Below, one piece after another: positions 36,501 through 46,697 of a DNA stretch of 64,000 nucleotides; positions within the stretch are counted from its first letter, which is position 1; each line of letters starts with the position of its first letter. The stretch comes from Aegilops tauschii subsp. strangulata (Eukaryota > Streptophyta > Magnoliopsida > Poales > Poaceae), in assembly GCF_002575655.3 (NCBI RefSeq), contig NC_053035.3, positions 502,478,601 to 502,542,600 of the forward strand. The letters run 5' to 3'. The position numbers and the translations under genes were made by a program. The notes under the pieces were generated by a model. That model did not search any database and had not been told where the DNA came from. It saw nothing but the letters and a program-made list of their open reading frames with translations.

Positions 36501-39500
36501 AAGTGGAGAGGTCCGCGGCGAGGAAATAGGGACCCTTAGCCGATCCTCAGCCTATATATAAAAAAGGGGACAGCTGCAGTTATCAGCCTACGCCTTCTCC
36601 CACCTTTCGCCGTCACCTTCCCAATCTCCAGAGCCCTGCCTTCCTTCTTTGTCGTAATTCTATTCTCCACCTCCTAGCCACAACCATGGCCGGATCCGGT
36701 GCTAACGGCAAGTGGGAGGTCTCCATCGTCACCAACGGCGACATCGAGGAGCTGAAGCGAGCCGGCTACTTGTCAGCCAACATCGCTCACCGGGCCCCTG
36801 AGAAGGGCCTGGTCGTCCCCACGCCCAAGCCAGGCGAGAGGGTGGTTTTTCTCCCCCATTTCATCCGGGGGTTGGGATTCCCGCTGCACCCCTTTGTGCG
36901 GGGATTGATGTTCTTCTATGGGCTGGATTTTCACGATCTAGCCCCCAACTCTCTTCTCCACATTACCACTTTGATTGTCATCTGCGAGGCCCTTCTGCGG
37001 ATCCAGCCGCACTCCGGCCTATGGCTGAAGGTATTCAATGTCATGCCGAAGGTGGTCGAGGGCGCCCAGGCGGATTGCGGCGGAGCGATGATTAGCAAGC
37101 TCGCCCGAGTCCAATGGCCGGAGGGCTCATTCATCGATACTGTCAAAGTGTGGCAGAAGGAGTGGTTCTACATAATAGAGCCAAGGGAGGCAACCTGGAT
37201 GGCAGGCCCCGAGTTTAGATCCGGACCCCCAACGAGGCTAACCTCATGGACCAAGAAAGTTCTTGATTGGGGATCCGCCGACAATGTGAGGAAACTGCAG
37301 ACGTGCGTTTCCAATATGATGAAGACCGGCGCCAAAATGACCAACGTGGTCCAGGTTATGCTCCGTCGCCGCCTCCTTCCCTGCCAACAGAGGGCGAGTC
37401 TGATGTGGTCTTACAATCCCGAAGACCTGGCCACCGTGCAACATCTCTTCGGCACCACCTATGAAAAGGTGTAGGGTCTGCTGTTAAAGCCTCAGAAGGA
37501 GTGGCCGGCCGAGAAGGAGGACATCGGTCTTGACGACGCGAACCCCCCAAAAGAGGTAATTAAATTTTTGCCCGTTGTATATTCAGGTGATCATGTTGTC
37601 CGAAATCCGATCTGAATCCCCCTTTTGCTGCTTTAACAGAGCTGGATCAAGAAAGCCAAGAAGATCAACAGTCCGGCTCCGCTACCCGAAGATCCTCGGA
37701 CAGCTCAACTGGACGAACTGCTGGTTGTGGCGCCTTACAAGGCGCCGGAGAAGAAAGGGAAGAAGAAGAAAGAGCTGTCGGAGACCAGGGGAGGTCTTCA
37801 TATAAGAGATCATCCGGTCCCCAAGGCCGGTGATGCTGCGGCCCCGTCTGCTCAGGACGGGGAGGAAGACGAGGAGGAGAGTGCCTCTTCCTACTCCAAG
37901 AAGAGGGCGGCATCCAAAGACGTCGAGGAGGGACAACCTCCTCGGGCCCCGAAGAGGCAATGCAGGCCGAAGTTGGTCATGCCCATCAGTTCAGACTCTG
38001 ATGAGGAGTCCGTGGCATCGGAGGAGGTCCCGGCAAAGGACCGCCGAGTCAAGCCCGCCGCTACAAGGTATGCAATTCAGTATTTCTTATTTCATTGCCA
38101 TTTATTGACCGCAACGGGTAATGTGATATTTCAGCCCACCGCGTGCCATCCCGCCGAGCAAACCTCGGAGGGAACCTCCCCGCCTGCCGAATTGGCGGAT
38201 AGCGGGTCGGCGTCGCACGCCGTGCCTCCCCTGGTCCCCAAAGGGGCTGAGGAGGTGCGGTCCCGAAGTACCCCTCCCCACCCGAATATGAGGGAGGGGG
38301 CGACTCTATAATGGCCGAGGTAGAAGCCTTGGCCAACCAAGGCCGGGAGGATGTGCCTCTCCCGACGAATACCTTAGGGGAGTCCGGCCAATCCGGACCC
38401 TCACAGCCCGGCACGCCCGAGCCCCCAAGGATTTTAGGGGCGCTGATCCCGCCATCTGACGATGCTGGGGTCAGGGTTCCGCCGCCCGCGTCGAACACCA
38501 GCTGCCCGGCGACAACGGGCTGGTCGGGCGCGCTGGAGGAGTTGGTGAACTGCTCCGTCATCATTGACGAGCACCGTGCCCTTATCGGTGCGGTTCTACA
38601 GAGTGTTCGGTCCGTCCATACCAGACTGAACAATGCCGTTCAGGGCCTTTTAACAGGCTTTAAGGTGAGTCAAGTAATGCCCCTTCCTCTTTAAAATGGA
38701 ATTACTGTTTGGTTTTAGAGTTTGAGTAAGCCTTATGCATAACAGCCCCCGAGACTCTGTAAGGATTGCAGTTTTTTAAATCTTCGCGATCTGATGTAAT
38801 ATCGCAGGCATCTTCCTTGGCTGCGACAGCTAATGCCGCTGCCCTCGAGGAGATGGATCGGAAGCTTAAACGCTCCGATGAAGAGCTTGACCTTGTCAAC
38901 AAACGGCTTGATGAGGCGCAAGGTAAGCTTCTTGTAAAATGCATAGTTTGACACCGTCGGATATAGACGGTCCGGATTATGTGCTGAACATATTATATTT
39001 GGTGACTGCGGCCGCCGCCGTTGAGGTTGAAAAACTCAAGGCTGCTCTGGAGAAGGCCGAGGCCAAGGCGGTCGAGAAGAAGACGGCTGCCGAAAAGGCG
39101 GTGGCCGAACTGGAGACGGTTAAGGCCGCCGGCAAGAAGCACGAGGCTCGAGTAGCCGAAGTGCAAGTGGAGCTCAAGGATGCCGTCATGAAATGTGAGG
39201 ACCTAGTTGTCGCGCAAGCCATTCATCTTTAACATTGTGTTTGAAGGCGACTAAGGCTTCGGCGTCCAGACAGTCGACAATCTGGTTCTTTTTGGTCAAG
39301 AATCGATTCCAAAACTGTCGGGCTGACTCTCCGGGCTGCTGTGTTATATGGCTCAAGTCATCGGCATCCGGAGGTCTAACATAGGTGCCCTGGAAGTTAT
39401 GCCGAAAGGCGTCCTCGAGCTCCTCCCAACAACCTAGTCTCTTTGGGAAGGCTGTTCAACCAGTGTATGGACGGTCCTTTGAACTTTAATGGCAGGTATT

Positions 39501-42500
39501 TGATAGCGTGGAGGTCATCTCCCTGCGCCATGTGAATGTGGAGCAAAAAACCCTCTATCCACACGGCTGGATCTGTAGTCCCATCGTATGGCTCAACGTT
39601 TACAGGCTTGAAGCGTGCCGGGAATTCATGCTGCATCACCCTATTTGTGAAGCATAGTGGGTGAGCGGCGCCCCGAACTTGGGCTATGTCGCTTCGGAGG
39701 TCATCGGCCCTCCGAGCCCGTTGATGTTCCCGAACTCTATTGTTTCGGTTCAGCCAGGCTTGATATCCATCCTGGCCAGCAGGCGGGTTTCCTTTTGGTC
39801 CATAGATAGACCTTGTCTGGGCTCCTCGAGCGTCCAGATCTTGTCGTAGGTCGTATTCGTAGGCCGGCCGCGCTGACTCCTTGCCGTGACGGCGAGGTGG
39901 GGCGACGGGGTGTTCGGCCTTATCAGCTCTCCTGTCCCGTCCTCAAGGGGGGCGGTCCGGCTCTTCGGCCTGGGTGTGTTTTGGACGCGTTGGCTCTACG
40001 GCCTCATCGTCAAACTGCGGCAGTAATTTTCGCTTCGGGTAGTTTCTAGTCTGTCGCTCGTAACTGTACCCTTCTTCGACGGCTAGGACTTTGGTCCAAC
40101 GGTCATTGAGGGTGTCTTGTTCGGCCTTGATTTTCTGTCGCTGCTTCTTCAGGCTATGCGCGGTAGCAATAAGCTGCCGCTTGAAATGCTCCTGATCCAG
40201 CGGTTCTTCGGGAACAATGAAATCTTCGTCCCCTAAACTGACTTCCTCCTCGGAGAGAGGGAGGTAATTACTGTCTTCGGAGTCGTTGAGGTCTTCTAGG
40301 TCCTCGTGCTCCTCGGGGTCATCTGGCTGATGGTCATCGGTGGAGGCGTCATCAGGGTTGTCTGTGTTGTCCCCGGTGTCGTTCTCTACCATGTCTATAT
40401 TGCTCGCATGGCTTCGACATGCCTTGGAGCAACGACATGACCGGCGGTGCTTTGGCGGCTCCTCGCCAGGTTTGTCATCATTTTTCTTGGGCGTGCCATC
40501 GTCGTCTTTAGGGGTATCCACCATGTTGATGTCGTATGTGGACATGGCCGTCCAGTGACCGGTGACTGGGGGAGCAACGCCGGCGTCAGCCGTGGCTCTG
40601 CTATCTTCGTCCATGGATTCAGCGTATTCCGAAGTGTAGTGCAGCATGTCGGTTAAATCTTCGACTATGGCCACTAAATGGGTGGTGGGTGGGACGCAAA
40701 ATTCCCTGTAATTCGCCTCGGGGCACTGCTGGACGTAGGCTGAGGATGGGTCGTCTCGGAGGGCCATTAACTGGATCCGGTCGAGCGCTTCGCTTAGCAA
40801 GGCAATGCTTACCGAACTGGCGCATGGGGGCTGTTCAGGATCGATCTCCTTGGCGACGGGGTAGGAGCTAATCCGAGCTTGGATTGACTTCTGGTCTTCG
40901 GGCACTATCTCCGTGTCAAGGCTCGAGGCCGAATTGGTGAGGGGGAGTCCGGCTGGAGGTAACTCCGGATTTCCGGACATCAACCCGTCATCGGGGCTCA
41001 AATCCGGGTCTGTGACGGGGATAATGGCCGGGTCCTCGGTTAGGGGGGACTCTAGGTCGCCGGGGCCGAGGGACATGTCCGGGCTCGAGGCCGCGTGGTC
41101 GGTGAAGGTCGATCCGTAGATCGGATCGGAAAGGGGCTCCAAAGCAAATTCTTTGGGGCTCGTGGGTGTGTCCAGCGAGTGTGAATCCGGAAAAAACCAG
41201 ATTGCCTCGCGTATCTGCGACGTATTCCAGGTTGCCGAATCTAATCCGGCGGTCTGGGGCGAAGTTGTTGATTTGGTCTAGATGACCGGTCGGGTTGGCG
41301 TGCAGCACAATGCTGCCAAACGTGAAGAGCTGTCCGGGGACGAAGAAATCCCCGGTTGTGAAGCCGTCTCCGATGACCAGGCGGGCCATCGATCCTTCGG
41401 TGATCCAACAGCGAAACTCTCAATGAAAGCATCAATGTCGGTGTCAAAACCGGCGGATCTCGGGTAAGGGGTCCCGAGCTGTGGATCTAGGAACGATGGG
41501 GAACAGGAGATGAAGAACACAGGATTCACCCAGGTTCGGACCCTCTCTAGGAGGTAAAACCCTATGTCCTGCTTGATTGTATTGATGTATGATATGGTTA
41601 CAGAGTCGATCTACCTCAAGATCAGGTGAGCTAAACCCTAGATGAATAAGGGGATGGATGAAACTCTAACCCTAAAGACTAAAACCCTCCGGTTTATATA
41701 GACACCGATAGGGTTAGGGTTACACGAGGTCGGTTACAATGAAGGAAAGATCAGGCTTGATCTTGACTTGGAGGGCACATCATGACTCCGGGGATCTTCC
41801 ATCTATGCACGGATCCGTATTCCAGCTGGGCTCCACAGCGGCCCATTAGTCCGGCCCATACGAAGTAGGCCGACGCCCTGAGGACCCCTTAGTCCATGAC
41901 TCCCTCACATGGGCTGGGCTAGGCAGGCTTCATGGACAATAAGGTACTGAGATTTAGTACCCATTCTTAAATTAAATTATGGGTTGTCACTCATTCAATT
42001 AATATTGAGTTCCTTATGGAACTGAGATGACCAAATCCATAGATTCAAGCCAACTTCAGTAAGGGTGTGCTTATCTGCATGTTATTTATATGTTAAACTT
42101 GTAATATTGAGAGTTTGGTTTTATGTCTCTGTTCATTTCCTCATTTCCTTCGTTTTACAGAAGTTTCATCAGCGGAAGGAAGCCCACTAACACAACAATA
42201 ACTATATTTACCGTGGCTGTGCCAAAATCATGAAGCAGGAAAACAATGGACCTTCGCTTTGATTGCAAGTATGTGCTTGCTCTCCTAAATGCCAAACTAA
42301 GTTGCGCATTGTGGTCTTTAAGAATTAAGATAGTTTCAGGTTAGAACTCTTTGGCAATGATAATGTTGCCAAATTATTAACATTTCTGCTTGCCAATTCT
42401 AAACATTAGCTTCCATGCACAAGGCCTACAGAATGGTATGTGCTTGCTTCTTGACTTACAAGCTAATAATGCCCGAATTGCAAAGGCTTGAAGGTTTATA

Positions 42501-45500
42501 CAATATAGTTTGATATAGATTTATAAAATTGTAATGCTATAGCACAAGCATCAAACTGTGCCAACCTTTTCTCTTAAGGGGCACGAGTGGAGAAACATAT
42601 GCATGGCATAAAGGGATACTGCCAAATGGAGAAGTGGATTACTGTAAGTTTTAATATGTAGGTACCTTCTGTCGTTTAGCAATTTATTTATTTTATATGT
42701 GGAGTTGTTGCTTTGTAGCAATGCACGGGTATTTAGCTCAAGAATACTTGACGGAATAAGGCAAGTGTTGTTTAAAATGACTTCTTCATGATAGTGCAAA
42801 ATAGATTATAAAAAGAGTACATATATCATTGCCATGGGATATTTTAAACTAGCAGATCTGCCTGTTCATACAATGGCATCAACAAGTACCTAACTACCCT
42901 GCTTAAAATGGTTCACACAAATTTATAAATTAATTTCTACAAGTCCTCTCATCGGAAAGTGAGAAAATACACCCACCATGTGTGTGGAGTGTGATGTAGT
43001 GCCCCACAAATTATTTTCTATGTGTATGCCTCTCCTTTTATCAACTCCTGGAAGTTTATATTAATGCAACATTTTTTTAATGCAAGATTTAGATGTCTTA
43101 AGCAAGAACTTATGAGATCGAGATGGGTGCAAATATGACTACAAAATAGTATGCTTGACACAATTGTTATTGAACCATTGCAATATTTATGACCCATTGC
43201 ACTGCAATGACAATAATTTTCTATTTTCCTTGTGGTGTAATCTTCATTGATTTGGAAAGATGGGGCATTTGTTAAGCCAATTAAATCCGCCACTGACCAT
43301 GCAAAGTTCTTTCTTTCTTTTTCATGACTTCCTTTCATGGATTGGATTGGGGACTTGTGGCTCGCTAACTCTATGAGATAACTTGGAAAGGGAGGCTAAC
43401 GTGGACGCTATGTATGCCTCCTTTGTAGCACAAGAAGCGGCACCAGTGGGAAGGGGGGAGATGGAAGTTGTAGGCGCGCCGCGCACGCCTCCCACCGGTC
43501 GTCGTTGGATAAGATGAGCAAGCGGAGGTGGGTGTCGAGGCCTCTTAAAAAGCCATGGATTGTCGTGTCGTCGTGGTGCCACTCAAGGAACCAACATCCA
43601 CAACTAATAGAGCGGCAACACAAGGCAACATTGATGGCTACAACTGCGGCAAGAGATCTAGGTTAAGGGTCATGGCGAATAAAATAAGGATAGATGGACT
43701 CACCCACAACAATTTCCATGAAATTCCCTCTATTGTGGTTTGTGTATAATCAATCAATTTGATAATGATCTAGGGAATTGGAGAAGCCGAAGAAGACGAC
43801 GACACAATGTGTAAATAAAGTTATTGAAAATGAAGATAGAGGGGGGAGGAGGCAGGGAGAGAGAGGGGGATAGAGAAGAGACAGGGGAGCATTGAAAAAA
43901 GTTGATAGTGTTGCATAAGTATGATGTGTACGAGGGCAAGGTATATTATACATGATTGATGTTGAACTACTAGAAATATGCATGCCCCGTTGCAACGCAC
44001 GGGCAATTAACTAGTCTTAGTAGAGTTGTTATTTAGACCAGGGCTAATCCAGCCAAATATAATTGGTACGGTAGTATCAAATGTGTTCTTTTGTCCGCAT
44101 GAGGTGTCAGTCCAACACCTCTTCTTTGAGTGAATTTGCTCGAGATGTGTGGTGGATGGTCCTAATTAATTTGTAGCCACCCCTAGTGTGTCAAGCATGT
44201 GGGCTAATTAGTTACGGGTACTGATAATAAATATAAATCTCATATCCTGGTAGAGCGGCGGCCTTGTGTCTTTCTGGCTATGCACGAATGACAATGTGTT
44301 TGACAAAGAAAAAGTATCTTCTGCACTCGAAGTTATATACTCATGTACAAATTCGCTCTATACGTGGTCTACGCTTTAACCGACCAACACACAAGGAGCT
44401 ATTTACATTGACATGTGGTTGCCCTACAGTGTAGCCTCTGCGTCTGTCTTCCAACACCATACATGGCTTAATTATTATTCCCTTTTGAGCTATGTCTTTT
44501 TGTACTTTTTGAACTTGATGGACCACATGCATCCTAGTTATGCAACTGTCGGGTGAAACTCTTAGCTTGTATCGCCGTGATGCTGCATTTGAGTTAATAA
44601 AATATCTCATTATAAAAAACTGACATATTCCGCCTACAATTTTACTTTCGGAAGTGCCAGGGCATTCAGGCTTTTCCGCAGATTCCTTGTTTCCAATCAT
44701 TTCGTTTTCCAGAAACAACACATCAAAATTACCATGTGAAATTCTGCTTTGAGTGACTTTGATTGTTATGGTTCTCAATTCCTTTGGTTTTATCCAGTAA
44801 TTTTGGTATTCCATTATGTCGCTAAAGAGTTCAAAGAAAATGTACATGTTTTGTTTTAATTAGTTAGTGAATAACCTATCCAGGACACGAGTGGACCAAA
44901 CTAACTTCAGGTTTTCTCATTTGACAAGCGATTTAAACTGAAAAACTTACCTACTATTATATTTTGGTTTGTTCGGACCCATTTCATTTTCAGTGTTGAA
45001 CACACCTTGGGATGACACGTCATTAGACATGTAACACATACGTTATAGTTTTTTTTATCAGTATCACTTGCGAGGTTCCCAAAAACACACATGTGTTTCC
45101 ACTTGTCAGTTAAGACCGGAGATCACTCGGAGATCACTGAAGGAAATTTAACAACCATTGTTGAGAGATAGATGTCTTTGCGAACTACAAGTCATAGTTG
45201 GGCTTTTTAGATCTCCTCTTTGTGGTAAGCAGAACATCACAAACAGGATTTTCGACCAACCTCTTCAGGATCATGTGTCACGGATAACCACGTTCATCTC
45301 AACAACCTTCCCCTCTAAAACCACCCGAGCCGCATCACCCGATCAGAAGACAACAACGACCCAGTCATGTTCCACCATGATGCAGTATATCTCTAACCTT
45401 AATTAGTTGTCTGACCGTTCATGAAATCTTCTATGGCAGGGGTTTTACCGGTCAGTGATAAGGGTTCATGTACTAGTGTTTTCATGCGTGGTATATTTTT

Positions 45501-46697
45501 CTATTTTTTACCGGCCAGTCCTGTTATAACTAATTACTTTGATAATCATTACACATTTTTTAGATAATGATGATAAAAATACATAATGCAAACATCAAAA
45601 TAATCTTCATGTGGTAGTTTGTTATATGATATCGAGTAGCAAGCTGAAAGTATTTTTCTTACCTCCTCCTTAAATTGTGTGGGGTCATCTATTTCTTGAT
45701 ATAGGGAGTAACCTTCCATTATGTCCATCATTACAACACCAAAACTAAAAACATCATATAGAGATGAGATGGTGCTGTCAGTTCTGTACTCCGGTGGCAT
45801 GTACTTACTGTGTTATAATAAAGAGTATGGTCATTATAGATACCATTTACGTGATAACAATATATGGTATTTCGAACAGAGGCATTTGTGGGCGACTTAC
45901 TCTGTTCCTATCATGCGTTCTGTGACATGGGAGTGTGATTCAGCAAAGAGCCTTGACAATCCAAAATCTGCCAGCTTTGGTACCATGGAATTGTCGAGCA
46001 ATATATTGGCAGGCTTCAGATCAAGATGAAAAATTCGTGGTTTACACCCGTGAAGGAAATTTAAACCTTCACAAATCCCTTTTATAATGCTATAACGTGT
46101 GCTCCAGTTAGCTGAAAGAGATTGTTCTACACAGATTGAAAAATAGAATGTTATAAATATGAGAAATTTATAATTAAAAAAAATACTGTACTGAAGTTAC
46201 GTTCCATTGTACCACTGAGATGCTTGTGTAGGCTTCCATTTGGAAAGTACTCAAAGCAGAGTCCTCGATACACGTGTTTAGCTGCAATGTTGTCACCCTT
46301 GTGTTCGACAAATTCAGAATGTAGTTCATCGCAATAACCAAGTAGCCCTATAACATTTGGATGATCGACCTTCAAAAGGTTATTACAAACTTCATTTTTA
46401 AATAGATCTTCATCAAGTCCTTGCAGCGGATGAAGCATCTTCACGGCAATCAGTTCCCCACTATCAAGTTCTCCCTGTTTAACACAAATGTTGCACTTAA
46501 ACCATTTCTTCACAACTGGGACCATTATTGCTTTTTTTTGTGACAACTGGGACCATTATTGCTAGTGCTGGTACATCTATTTAAATCTATGTGTTAAGTC
46601 ATACCTTGTAAACTTTTCCAAATCCACCCCTTCCAATTATCCTATCCTCTGAGAAATTTTTTGTAACCTTTTTAAAAAGAAGATATGGTATATTCAT
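27288..46697 (-). CDS. Protein kinase-NB-ARC-LRR fusion gene (Tsn1-type), eight exons
   Basis: Predicted immune receptor joining a kinase to a nucleotide-binding LRR protein. Exons on the minus strand: 46697-46605, 46474-46213, 46111-45901, 45807-45663, 34471-34286, 32480-31308, 30154-27956, 27563-27288. All introns are GT-AG, all phases match, and the joined frame (4545 nt, 1514 residues) has no stop. Start: first ATG after an in-frame TGA at about 46718. Kinase residues ~1-299, NB-ARC ~300-690, LRR ~691-1423, tail ~1424-1514. No N-terminal coiled-coil is seen. Wheat Tsn1, whose product confers sensitivity to fungal ToxA, has this domain order; eight exons and about 1490 residues are what I recall for it. 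Whether this is Tsn1, an orthologue or a paralogue cannot be told from sequence alone. Intron 4 (about 11.2 kb) holds a Helitron with a nested gypsy element. The junction between exons 5 and 6, which makes the fusion, is the least certain join. Confidence 0.85.
27956..30154 (-). CDS. Exon 7: MHD motif and leucine-rich repeats
   Basis: 733 codons without a stop. Begins DYARQDKVGTFFTMHDLVHE with the MHD motif at residues ~704-706, then a run of LRRs of the plant NLR type (for example LVIILDLSGCIIEELPDFIG, LMHLDLSGCARICQLPASFG, LHTLDLLGCDDIERLPKS) through two blocks separated by a non-LRR spacer near LVEKYRIEDLTFIW, which fits the R1 and R2 blocks of grass CNLs. The exon ends KLPHIKDK/gtatgt. 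Without splicing a stop follows ten codons later. This part would be the sensor/regulatory surface. Confidence 0.93.
30180..30480. mobile_element. Stowaway-like MITE remnant in intron 6
   Basis: 30300-30407 contains inverted words around AGATCACTACTTGAGTGATCT and ends with TTACAGAGGGAGTA, the Stowaway right end. The left end is not clear. Confidence 0.5.
31308..32480 (-). CDS. Exon 6: NB-ARC domain
   Basis: 391 codons after an acceptor TTTGTTGCAG. About 75 linker residues precede the NB-ARC. Visible motifs in protein numbering: P-loop GIGGIGKTT (~401-409), RNBS-A region, kinase-2 ILIVLDDLW (~473-481), RNBS-B KVIIVTTR (~502-509), a GLPL-equivalent CGGVALAAQ (~566-574), RNBS-D CFSYCGIFPKG and the winged-helix region to the exon end (TPL/gtgagt). 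The MHD motif follows on exon 7. All nucleotide-binding residues I can check are present. The GLPL motif is atypical (GVAL). Retained intron 6 would add about 50 residues and a stop. Confidence 0.93.
32481..34170. other. Intron 5 of the kinase-NLR gene
   Basis: About 1.8 kb with short frames only. A CTCCATCCGTTCCAAACTTT word near 33658 looks like one end of a Stowaway MITE. No coiled-coil exon of a stand-alone NLR (no EDVID-type motif) was found here, which supports the fusion. Confidence 0.55.
34181..34257. mobile_element. Stowaway MITE (Thalos-like), 77 bp
   Basis: A near-perfect hairpin: CTTCCTCCGTCCCATAATAT at the left pairs with ATATTGGACGGATGGA at the right, flanked by TA (34179-34180 and 34258-34259). 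The internal AAGAGCGTTTTTGGCACTAG core is typical of Thalos. It lies in intron 5, just 3' of exon 5. Confidence 0.88.
34286..34471 (-). CDS. Exon 5: kinase subdomains X-XI, far from exon 4
   Basis: After an acceptor TTTGTAG the frame reads VLAKCSSMIEPTSKNRREKL and ends with the conserved kinase tail NRPTIARILDILND, then TETGIPNAQ and a donor CAG/GTATAA at 34286/34285. It completes the kinase fold that breaks off at exon 4, in the right phase (0/0). If the donor is not used, the frame stops after one more codon (TAA at 34282-34280), which would give a kinase-only protein. Confidence 0.85.
35651..36120 (-). repeat. 3' LTR (element sense) of the gypsy element, 470 bp
   Basis: Plus-strand start TGTCGGTGTCAAAACCGG, end CATGACTCCCTCA. 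Differs from its partner by only a few substitutions and a 2-bp indel (TTTATAGAC versus TTTATATAGAC), which suggests a young insertion. Confidence 0.95.
36686..39232 (+). CDS. Antisense gene of the gypsy element (PF04195 domain plus coiled coil), multi-exon
   Basis: Lies opposite to gag. First block 36686-37474 (ATG, 262 codons) holds the 'putative gypsy type transposon' domain, with FPLHPFVRGLMFFYGLDFHD and VWQKEWFYI. A TAG at 37472-37474 interrupts the frame, which continues LKPQKEWPAEKEDIGL to a donor near 37555. Further exon-like blocks: 37640-38067 (lysine/acidic-rich), 38135-38310 and 38311-38664 (EELVNCSVIIDEHRALIGAV), 38809-38921 and 39010-39232 (Ala/Lys/Glu heptads, a coiled coil). 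Splice-like sites separate them (AAGG/gtatgc, ATTTCAG, AAG/gtgagt, CGCAG). Function unknown; such antisense ORFs are known in Tat-lineage elements between pol and the 3' LTR. With the internal stop it may be dead. Confidence 0.75.
39233..41425 (-). pseudogene. gag region of the gypsy element, frameshifted
   Basis: Read on the minus strand from about 41425 (FIESFAVGSPKDRWPA, right after the LTR) through a long acidic, Pro-rich region (41142-39943, 399 codons, with EDLEDLNDSEDSNYLPLSEE). After a frame change it continues to the Retrotrans_gag domain: VNVEPYDGTTDPAVWIEGFL (about 39590), then, after another shift at about 39420, WEELEDAFRHNFQGTYVRPP and QFWNRFLTKKNQIVDCLDAE, ending near 39240. 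Two frameshifts and the abrupt end mean no zinc knuckle or pol follows; a deletion joined gag to the antisense gene. Confidence 0.88.
41436..41907 (-). repeat. 5' LTR (element sense) of the gypsy element, 472 bp
   Basis: Same ends as its partner. Next to it, on the minus strand, the interior starts TTGATGCTTTCATTGAGAG, the place of the primer-binding site; I cannot assign the tRNA. Confidence 0.95.
41913..44010. other. Right part of the Helitron body
   Basis: No gene recognised. 42708-42745 has a second CAATGCACGGG word resembling the Helitron 3' hairpin region, perhaps an older Helitron end. 43750-44000 is CT-rich on the minus strand. Confidence 0.45.
44015..45662. other. Remaining original intron 4 sequence
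   Basis: Holds a 168-codon minus-strand frame (44847-44341, with NYWIKPKELRTITIKVTQSR) preceded by an acceptor-like CTCTTTAG, and a short exon-like piece at 45092-44950 with a gtaagt donor. I do not recognise either. They might be unused exons of the kinase gene or chance frames. Confidence 0.35.
45663..46697 (-). CDS. Exons 1-4: kinase N-lobe and catalytic core
   Basis: Four exons (46697-46605, 46474-46213, 46111-45901, 45807-45663) give residues 1-237. Visible motifs: glycine loop IGRGGFGKVYK (residues 21-31), the ATP-binding Lys in IAVKML (residue 43), catalytic loop HLDLKPANILLD (147-158), DFGLS (167-171), activation-segment end YMPPEY and the subdomain IX DVFSFGVVMMDI. The catalytic Asp is preceded by Leu rather than Arg, so it is of the non-RD kind, which in plants is common among immune kinases. 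The sequence resembles cytoplasmic receptor-like kinases of grasses that begin with an NFSEDRIIGRGG block. There is no signal peptide or membrane segment, so a cytoplasmic protein is expected. Confidence 0.9.

Larger units (their letters stand above)
35651..41907 (-). mobile_element. Complete non-autonomous Ty3/gypsy (Tat-type) element with antisense gene
   Basis: Two LTRs (35651-36120 and 41436-41907) nearly identical by eye, TG...CA ends, flanked by the 5-bp target duplication CATGG (35646-35650 and 41908-41912). Sense is minus: 5' LTR at 41907-41436, gag, then a junction near 39235, then an antisense (plus-strand) gene and the 3' LTR. A G-rich polypurine tract (GTTCGGGGGCTAC, minus strand) abuts the 3' LTR. 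Protease, RT and integrase are missing, so movement would need proteins from a relative. Inserted into the Helitron. Confidence 0.93.
34662..44014 (+). mobile_element. Helitron in intron 4 of the kinase-NLR gene
   Basis: The 5' end TCTCTACTATTAAAGCAG follows an A. The 3' end has a small hairpin (CCCGT...ACGGG within GCCCCGTTGCAACGCACGGG, 43983-44002) six bases before the terminal CTAG (44011-44014), followed by T. This is the canonical Helitron layout with insertion between A and T and no target duplication. Total 9353 bp, of which 6257 bp (plus a 5-bp duplication) is a nested gypsy element, leaving about 3.1 kb of Helitron. No Rep/helicase is present, so it is non-autonomous. Coding-like pieces inside (34860-35240 plus; 35468-35660 minus, with VWNKAKQIAHELGLSLIHTL) may be captured gene fragments; I do not recognise them. 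Confidence 0.82.

Noticed and set aside
38061..38633. 190-codon minus-strand ORF inside the gypsy element
   Set aside because: Overlaps the exon-like blocks of the antisense gene on the other strand and shows no gag or pol motif.
44341..44847. Reading the intron 4 frame as a major sperm protein (MSP) domain, as in kinase-MSP proteins
   Set aside because: The weak beta-strand resemblance is not enough, and its place before the last kinase exon is wrong for a C-terminal MSP domain.
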